DNA from: an uncultured Mediterraneibacter sp.
GTDB lineage: Bacteria > Bacillota > Clostridia > Lachnospirales > Lachnospiraceae
Assembly: GCA_934309345.1 (NCBI GenBank)
Contig: CAKRDD010000007.1
Span: forward strand, 77,073-141,072
DNA length: 64,000 nucleotides
Reading direction: 5' to 3'
Shown here: one piece after another, positions 59,365 through 64,000 of the stretch
How positions within the stretch are numbered: position 1 is the stretch's first letter
Layout: every line of letters begins with the position of its first letter
Program-made: the position numbers and the translations under genes
The notes under the pieces: model-generated
Told to the model about the DNA's origin: nothing
The model's database searches: none
The model's input: the letters and a program-made list of their open reading frames with translations, nothing else

Positions 59365-59457
59365 AAGTACATAATTGTGGCTTTCAACTACAGCCACTTT
59401 TTTATCGCCAAATTGATAATCTATTCTATTATTCTGCAACTCTTCCTGTTTTATCAT
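59357..59457 (-). pseudogene. UPF0489 gene, 5' part, split by IS66
   Basis: From the ATG at 59455-59457: MIKQEELQNNRIDYQFGDKK, then VAVVESHNYVLP up to the insertion. VVESHNYVLPVWAEYC, when joined to the other side, gives the conserved N-terminal strand and metal-ligand region of UPF0489. Two more in-frame ATGs lie just upstream (59458-59463). Confidence 0.7.
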
Positions 59458-59477
59458 CATCATTCTCTTTTCTACTC

Positions 59478-59504
59478 ATTATATAATCTTGTTCCAGCAA
59501 TCAA
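59478..59504 (-). promoter_or_regulatory. Candidate promoter of the UPF0489-GNAT operon
   Basis: Minus-strand TTGATT (59499-59504), a short 15-base spacer, TATAAT (59478-59483), about 20 bases before the start. It still drives only the broken 5' part. The stretch from 59505 to 59798 is AT-rich and no convincing gene was seen on either strand. Confidence 0.4.
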
Positions 59505-59798
59505 ATTCCTATCATTAGCATTTCCCACACAATTATCTGTACATATATTTCACTTGAGTAATTCGTATGTAATATCACTATTTTCAGTATACCCTTTGTT
59601 ATATTATATAACTTGTATATTTATCCTAATAATCATTATACCTAGTGCACTAAGACACGACATGGATATTTTTAATACGTACTTTTTCTTCGAAATCTCA
59701 TCTAAAGATCTAATTCAAAGTTATCATCGTCAATATCAATATTTTTTTGCTATACTCTTAGGCTTCTTCTCAGTTTAACTTGACTCACATTCGACAAA

Positions 59799-60512
59799 TC
59801 AGTTCCCAGGACTTTTCCCTATAGCATCGAACCACAAAATAATCAGAATCAGTTGTATCACAGGAATTCCAATATAATTTATCCAAGGTATAACAATTAC
59901 TGGGATTAATGCAAAAAATGTTCCCACCCCCATCGTAATGATTAACATTAATATGAGCGTCAAAATTTTTTCAGAAAATTTAATGGATGAAAATAAGATT
60001 CCTATATCAAGCACGATACACCACAATGCCCCAGTAATGAACTTAATTATACTATTTCCCAGCTTAAATTTCACAGGTGGCAATGCTATTTTTTCGATAT
60101 ATGAAAAAAATCTGTTCCATATGGAATTCACTGTATATTCTTTCTGCTGTCCGATCTCTTGTAATATACTTTGATACTCTTCCTTGTATAATAAATTCTT
60201 GTTTATCTTTGCTTCATCCAGTTCCATGACACTTTCCAATACATCAATTCTATTTTGAATTCTTGAATAATAAAAGATATTTGAATCGACATATGGAAAC
60301 AAAAGAACCAGACAGAAAAACACACTCAATAATCCGATCCATACTCTTGGTCTCTTATAATTCTTTTTGAAAGATGTTAATAGTTCATCTAAAATTCGTG
60401 CAATAACGTGTCCCATTTTCTTTATCTCTTTTTCAATTGTTTTTGATACTTCTAAGAATATTTTAACCCTAGCTGAAGCTTTTAAATAATAATTCTCTGT
60501 AAGCCATATCAC
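59799..60512 (-). CDS. Membrane protein of unknown function
   Basis: The 237-residue product from a GTG start has about four hydrophobic segments: WIGLLSVFFCLVLLFPYV near residue 60, FITGALWCIVLDIGILFSSI near 160, ILTLILMLIITMGVGTFFAL near 185 and IPVIQLILIILWFDAI at the end. A charged helical stretch (IQNRIDVLESVMELDEAKIN) follows the first helix. No family recognised. The Shine-Dalgarno is poor, so the start is uncertain; an ATG at codon 33 is an alternative. Confidence 0.6.
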   Translation of the reverse strand: MIWLTENYYLKASARVKIFLEVSKTIEKEIKKMGHVIARILDELLTSFKKNYKRPRVWIGLLSVFFCLVLLFPYVDSNIFYYSRIQNRIDVLESVMELDEAKINKNLLYKEEYQSILQEIGQQKEYTVNSIWNRFFSYIEKIALPPVKFKLGNSIIKFITGALWCIVLDIGILFSSIKFSEKILTLILMLIITMGVGTFFALIPVIVIPWINYIGIPVIQLILIILWFDAIGKSPGN

Positions 60513-60542
60513 TCATTAAGCAACTGGTACTCCCCATGGAGT

Positions 60543-60863
60543 TTAATCTTTTCTGTTCCTATACTGTCCCGGAAAAGCATAACTTTTATCCAATACGTTA
60601 ACTGCAAACGGATTTTCTCCCACATTCTTAATAAGATTTCTAATGATTTTATTGCATTTCTCGATATCTGCTTTATAATACCTTAATGCTTTCAATATTT
60701 TGTTTTTGAATTCGCTAAGTATATTAAGGCTATCATCATCAACACCTGCATTTTCTGCCTGTTGAATCACAAGCTTATACTTCTTTTTTAAATCATCAAA
60801 ATAATCAAAATCTTTTTCCAAAATGAACGCCGCATGTAAATCTTTGCAACATGTCAAGCTCAT
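60543..60863 (-). CDS. Small helical protein of unknown function
   Basis: A 106-residue protein starting MSLTCCKDLHAAFILEKDFD, with predicted long helices (KKYKLVIQQAENAGVDDDSL and ILKALRYYKADIEKCNKII). GAGGAT precedes the ATG. It lies 30 bases upstream of the membrane protein gene in the same direction, so the two may work together. No family recognised. Confidence 0.55.
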   Translation of the reverse strand: MSLTCCKDLHAAFILEKDFDYFDDLKKKYKLVIQQAENAGVDDDSLNILSEFKNKILKALRYYKADIEKCNKIIRNLIKNVGENPFAVNVLDKSYAFPGQYRNRKD

Positions 60864-61104
60864 ATACTATCCTCTTCTTAATAATAAGTGTTTTGTTATT
60901 GTTTTTATCACATCTCAGCCGACTATAGAATTGTAGTTTAAATAGATTCTTAAATTGTTGCCCTCTACTCACCTCGGAGATGTGTGTGATTATTAGACTA
61001 ACACTTTTTAAGTTCACAATACCGACCGTCCAGCTTCGCATTTCGGCCGTTTTGCTCCGCAAACCCGGCTGTTTGAATACGCCATATGCACCTACAATTG
61101 GAAG

Positions 61105-61631
61105 TTAACATTCCTTTACCTCTCCCAAATTCTCCAGAATTTCTTTCACCATAATTTTATTGATTTTTAAATAGTCATCTATCACTTCTACTGCTAATTG
61201 ATTTCCATTCTGTATATGTCGAATTTTTATTCCTTTATTTTTTATCCTATTGAGTGCACCGTTTATTTCATCAAGAGTAATATCTTTCTTTAATTTCACA
61301 AGAAATGTTTTTCTAGATTCACTATTCCATAAAATCTTTGATTTTTGCAAATTATTTGCATTGTTAGTCTCATAGAATAATTTTTCTGGTTCAACATTTG
61401 TTTCATAGTTTTCACTTGCAAAGTTCTGTCTGCTGTGTTACGAATTTCATTAATATCATTCATAATCCCCTTCAGCATTACTTCTATTCGGTCTTGTTGT
61501 GAAATTGTTCCTGTGGTCATACTTGCTGATTCAGCTTGTACAATCTTAACAATCGAATTTGTTTCACCATCTCTTGTGGATATAAGAGCTTCTGTTATCT
61601 TTTTCCTTGCTTCAATCACATTTTCATACAA
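61105..61631 (-). pseudogene. Frameshifted gene of unknown function
   Basis: One frame gives MYENVIEARKKITEALISTR then ISQQDRIEVMLKGIMNDINE and IRNTADR; near 61420 the coding character moves to another frame that continues NFASENYETNVEPEKLFYET, then KILWNSESRKTFLVKLKKDI and ends at 61105. A single indel explains both. The product would be about 170 residues. No family recognised; it directly follows a TnpA-like reading frame, so it may be IS-linked debris. Confidence 0.5.
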
Positions 61632-62002
61632 TCGATCACTGCTATACTGTACCGTATTAGTTCTTCCGTAGCTGTATTTGATATTTCAATTGAAACAGCG
61701 CCTCTTCGGATAACAACATCCGGTTTAAAAGGACTGGTAGATGAACTTGCCTGATCAGTCATTTTGATTTCAATAAAATCTGTAGTTGTTGGAGCTGGAT
61801 TCTCTTTGACAGCAGGCGTTAAGGTACTCTCTAATGTAGTAAGGTATGCTTCTTCTCGGGGAATTCGTTGCCAGTAAAAAAAGGCTTTGTCCGAAATGCC
61901 ATGTTCTCGACACCAGGTCGTTTTAGGCATTCCACTAGCAAGACATTCTTTGATGATACTTGTCCATTGTTCACACCGGACTTTATGAGTTATTTTATCC
62001 AT
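61616..62002 (-). CDS. IS66 TnpA-like protein, isolated remnant
   Basis: A 128-residue protein with the IS66 Orf1 helix-turn-helix (SGMPKTTWCREHGISDKAFF then YWQRIP) and the usual strand VVIRRGAVSIEISNTATEEL. The last residues (YSIAVIDCMKM) depart from normal TnpA ends. No tnpB or tnpC follows, so it is an orphan piece of a second, different IS66 element, whose duplicated terminal end lies just upstream. Confidence 0.8.
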   Translation of the reverse strand: MDKITHKVRCEQWTSIIKECLASGMPKTTWCREHGISDKAFFYWQRIPREEAYLTTLESTLTPAVKENPAPTTTDFIEIKMTDQASSSTSPFKPDVVIRRGAVSIEISNTATEELIRYSIAVIDCMKM

Positions 62003-62013
62003 GAGATTATCCT

Positions 62014-62176
62014 CCCTCTAAAAAACCTTAGATTTTTTAAAGTAATTATCTCATGAAAACTAGCAAAAATCATGGTACCTACTATTCACCGTTTACCCTC
62101 TAAAAAACCTTAGATTTTTTAAGTAATTATCTCATAAAAACTAGCAAAAATCGTGGTACTTACTATTCACCGTTTA
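62014..62176. repeat. Tandem duplication of an IS66-like end
   Basis: Two copies of about 82 bases (62014-62095 and 62096-62176), each starting CCCTCTAAAAAACCTTAGAT and ending CACCGTTTA(C), with five substitutions and one indel. Read on the minus strand each copy starts GTAAACGGTGAATAGTA, like an IS66 terminal repeat followed by the tnpA leader. Confidence 0.75.
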
Positions 62177-62295
62177 CGAATAATAGAAGGGCACTCCCTG
62201 CTTTGATTCACTGGCAGCACTTTGCGTTACCCACATGAAAGACTGACTGCTGGCTTTTTTCCCTTCTTCTTTATTATTAATAGTGCCTGAACACC
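62177..62295 (-). pseudogene. Fragment of an IS66 TnpC
   Basis: The minus strand reads GTINNKEEGKKASSQSFMWV then TQSAASESKQGVPFYYS directly up to the duplicated IS end. The GKKASSQSFMWV block resembles the TnpC core (compare the SDSYMWVYCS segment of the complete element). It is too short to be functional. Confidence 0.5.
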
Positions 62296-62307
62296 CTTGT
62301 GGTCAAC
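62283..62307. repeat. 25-bp direct repeat flanking the DUF4365 gene, left copy
   Basis: GTGCCTGAACACCCTTGTGG then TCAAC; the right copy at 63368-63391 differs by one deleted base and two substitutions. It includes the stop codon of the DUF4365 gene. Confidence 0.6.
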
Positions 62308-63229
62308 TTATAAACCATTCTCTGCAATATGTCTCAAACATACCACTATAATTAGTAATTATTTCTCCCAAATAATCTATACTCCGCTTTTGCACATACT
62401 TATATACATTAATTCCCTCATCCAAACAATTTTCTCCCGGAAATACCATATCCTCTTTCCAGTCAATATCATTATCAAATGCTTGCTGCACAAAAACGAC
62501 CATTTCAGATATAACGCCATTGTTATTTTCCATTTCGTCCAATTTTTTCTTTATATGCTCTAATCCAGACCAAAGTCTATCAGAATATAGAACATCATAC
62601 TGCAAATAGTGTTTTACAAATTCTTTCCCATAAGCAATACATTCCTCAATCCCCATATATTTCATATCTTCTATGTCAGTTAACATCTCATGGAACATCG
62701 CATATATCTTATTTCTTTTTCCATACCACATCAACGGTTTCACGTTATCCTTTGATATTTCATTTTGTACTGGAATATTAATTACGACCGTCCTCTGCTT
62801 CCTATACTCAGGTTTGCTACGCACCAAAACCTTTCTAATATAATCATTTAGACAAATTTGAAATGCCTTGCCTTCATTTAAATCAACTAACGCTAAAAGA
62901 ACAGGCATTGCACTTCCCATTCTTTCTATCAAATTTAGCTCAGATACCTCTAACTGATATTTTATAACACGTTCCTTTTTTCCATCATAAGCGCAACACT
63001 CTCCATACTCAGGATTTTCGGTTCCCTTTACCTGTAAAAAAAGATGCTCACCAAGTGTAACACACTTATCATCTTCATAATCAAATAGCTCCACATCCAA
63101 ATCAACCCCATAATCTGGCGTAAATTCTCTGCTAACCCAATTTTCGGGAAGTACCTCATTCTGAATAAAACGAACTGCTTTTTCTCCAAGCACCTGAGCC
63201 TTCGTTCTTAGTTTACCATTAACAGCCAT
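62303..63229 (-). CDS. DUF4365 nuclease-like protein
   Basis: The 308-residue protein has the DUF4365 N-terminal domain: GEKAVRFIQNEVLPENWVSR, then TPDYGVDLDVELFDYED and HLFLQVKGTENPEYGE. The spacing of the acidic D-GVD-D-E residues and the QVKG strand fits a PD-(D/E)xK nuclease core. The C-terminal half (about 150-308) is unassigned. DUF4365 genes recur in bacterial defence islands, often as partners of NTPases or SIR2 proteins. It lies downstream of the SIR2-family gene, same strand, with a 300-base gap holding a palindrome. Confidence 0.82.
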   Translation of the reverse strand: MAVNGKLRTKAQVLGEKAVRFIQNEVLPENWVSREFTPDYGVDLDVELFDYEDDKCVTLGEHLFLQVKGTENPEYGECCAYDGKKERVIKYQLEVSELNLIERMGSAMPVLLALVDLNEGKAFQICLNDYIRKVLVRSKPEYRKQRTVVINIPVQNEISKDNVKPLMWYGKRNKIYAMFHEMLTDIEDMKYMGIEECIAYGKEFVKHYLQYDVLYSDRLWSGLEHIKKKLDEMENNNGVISEMVVFVQQAFDNDIDWKEDMVFPGENCLDEGINVYKYVQKRSIDYLGEIITNYSGMFETYCREWFIS

Positions 63230-63354
63230 ATTGCCTCCCTATATATTGTTCAAAATGCTATTCTACAGAAAATTTATTACGATATATCAAACCGTTTTCT
63301 TTATGGGAGCAGACTTTGCTCGTTTATAGATAAGTTTTCTTAAGTTGATGCTAG

Positions 63355-63391
63355 GTTGACCACATTGGTGCCTAACACCAATGTGGTCAAC
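63355..63391. repeat. Perfect 16-bp palindrome with 5-base loop
   Basis: GTTGACCACATTGGTG, loop CCTAA, and its exact complement. Its right half is the direct-repeat partner of 62283-62307. It lies in the 300-base gap between the SIR2-family gene and the DUF4365 gene; a second small hairpin (AAATCAGTC/GACTGATTT) follows near 63440. No T run follows, so it is not a normal terminator. Confidence 0.7.
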
Positions 63392-63526
63392 TCATGCTTT
63401 CCAATAGTCTCCTGCTTCTCTGGAATCCGGGATGCAAAATCAGTCTTGAAGACTGATTTGTTGGTGTGGTTGGGACGATTTTTGCTACCTTTCGTTCTGG
63501 GTATAGGTAATAACCTCTTTCCTTTT

Positions 63527-64000
63527 TTAAGGTTTAACTCTTGGACAACTCCGTTCAAGTTCTTTCAAAAAATCTTTCATTTGCGAATATTCATCAAAAG
63601 TAATAATATCAACCCTGTGTTTATCACTCAGGAATTCCCTAATTGGGGTAACCTTATCTTTCCTCAGCATAATATAACACCTAGGTAAATCTACACCCCC
63701 ACCATTCCAATTCAATGTCATATTTAAGTCACTAATAATATCCTCAAAATGCGGATCGCTTCCGCCGTATCCAGCAAAAATCACAGAATTTGTCAGAAAA
63801 ATAGAGTTAATTATAAGCCTAAATCCAGGATTATGTTTCATAATCGCAAGATAATCTTCTTCTGTCAAAACAAATTGATCCAATTTAATATCTGCGATTT
63901 TCCCATGTGCATGAATAATTGCGGTTTTTCCTGAATAAATGGCCATGGAAAGATTTTGTTGCTCAGTATAACTATAAGCTCTTGTTAAAAGACTTGTATA
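63527..64000 (-). CDS. SIR2-family protein, 5' part outside window
   Basis: The last 157 codons of a SIR2-like protein; the frame is open to base 64000. Visible: YTSLLTRAYSYTEQQNLSMA, KTAIIHAHGKIADI (the HG pair corresponds to the catalytic His), FVLTEEDYLAIM, SVIFAGYGGSDPHFEDIISD and a C-terminal VDIITFDEYSQMKDFLKEL. Bacterial SIR2 proteins of this kind commonly act as NAD-depleting effectors in anti-phage systems. The Rossmann N-terminus and any extra domains are not visible, so the architecture is unknown. Confidence 0.82.
   Translation of the reverse strand, partial: YTSLLTRAYSYTEQQNLSMAIYSGKTAIIHAHGKIADIKLDQFVLTEEDYLAIMKHNPGFRLIINSIFLTNSVIFAGYGGSDPHFEDIISDLNMTLNWNGGGVDLPRCYIMLRKDKVTPIREFLSDKHRVDIITFDEYSQMKDFLKELERSCPRVKP

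Noticed and set aside
59311..59778. 155-codon plus-strand frame with many hydrophobic residues
   Set aside because: It starts inside the IS66 end and crosses the insertion junction, so it cannot be an old gene; composition reflects AT-rich DNA.
60805..61062. 85-codon minus-strand frame
   Set aside because: It overlaps the start of the better supported 106-residue gene in another frame and shows no coding pattern.
63340..63558. 72-codon minus-strand frame across the palindrome
   Set aside because: It overlaps the 3' end of the SIR2-family gene and its last residues are encoded by the palindrome; no family similarity seen.
1..64000. tRNA, rRNA genes or CRISPR arrays
   Set aside because: I scanned for clover-leaf-like tails, rRNA-like blocks and regularly spaced repeats and saw none; a covariance-model search would be decisive.

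Overview
The window looks like the chromosome of a spore-forming Clostridia member, most likely Lachnospiraceae. It carries the sporulation genes spo0A, spoIVB, the full spoIIIAA-AH operon, spoIIP and gpr. These are interleaved with housekeeping blocks in the usual Firmicutes order (recN-argR-nadK-tlyA-dxs-ispA-xseB-xseA-nusB and rimP-nusA-ylxR-ylxQ-infB-rbfA-nrnA-truB-ribF). Family-level placement is inferred from gene order and protein style; no rRNA is present.

Region 1 (about 1-42,500) is core genome, almost all on the minus strand: a truncated metF at the left edge, glgA, spo0A with Spo0A boxes in its own promoter, spoIVB, the DNA repair/isoprenoid/NAD block, an Asp23-family protein, prfC, the spoIIIA operon behind a SigE-like promoter, pnp and rpsO (both with structured leaders), the translation/transcription operon from rimP down to ribF, a topoisomerase IV-like parE-parC pair, spoIIP and gpr, rpsT (plus strand, TTG start), ilvN-ilvC and a Uup-type ABC-F ATPase.

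Region 2 (about 42,500-48,500) is accessory metabolism and signalling: an acidic membrane protein, a cupin, a DUF362/ferredoxin protein, an orphan GHKL sensor kinase, two VOC-fold proteins and a GNAT acetyltransferase, most bounded by clear hairpin terminators.

Region 3 (about 48,500-64,000) is a visibly AT-richer island of mobile and defence-like genes, nearly all on the minus strand. In order it holds: a TnpB remnant with its transposon end; a HigB/HigA-like toxin-antitoxin cassette with a third small gene; an XRE + ImmA/IrrE + PIN-like cassette whose last gene has an in-frame TGA; another XRE regulator preceded by a possible 28-residue peptide; a HEPN-motif protein next to a RAMA/DUF4357 domain split by a frameshift; a serine-recombinase remnant; a UPF0489 (peptide-arginase-like) gene plus GNAT-fusion operon cut in two by a complete IS66 element with an 8-bp target duplication; small unknown proteins; IS66 debris with a tandemly duplicated end; and a DUF4365 nuclease-like gene beside a SIR2-family gene that runs off the right edge.

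The best candidates for something new are the UPF0489 + GNAT two-gene operon (its intact form can be rebuilt from the two flanks of IS66), the DUF4365 + SIR2 pair, and the HEPN + RAMA neighbourhood. None of these functions is proven by the sequence alone.
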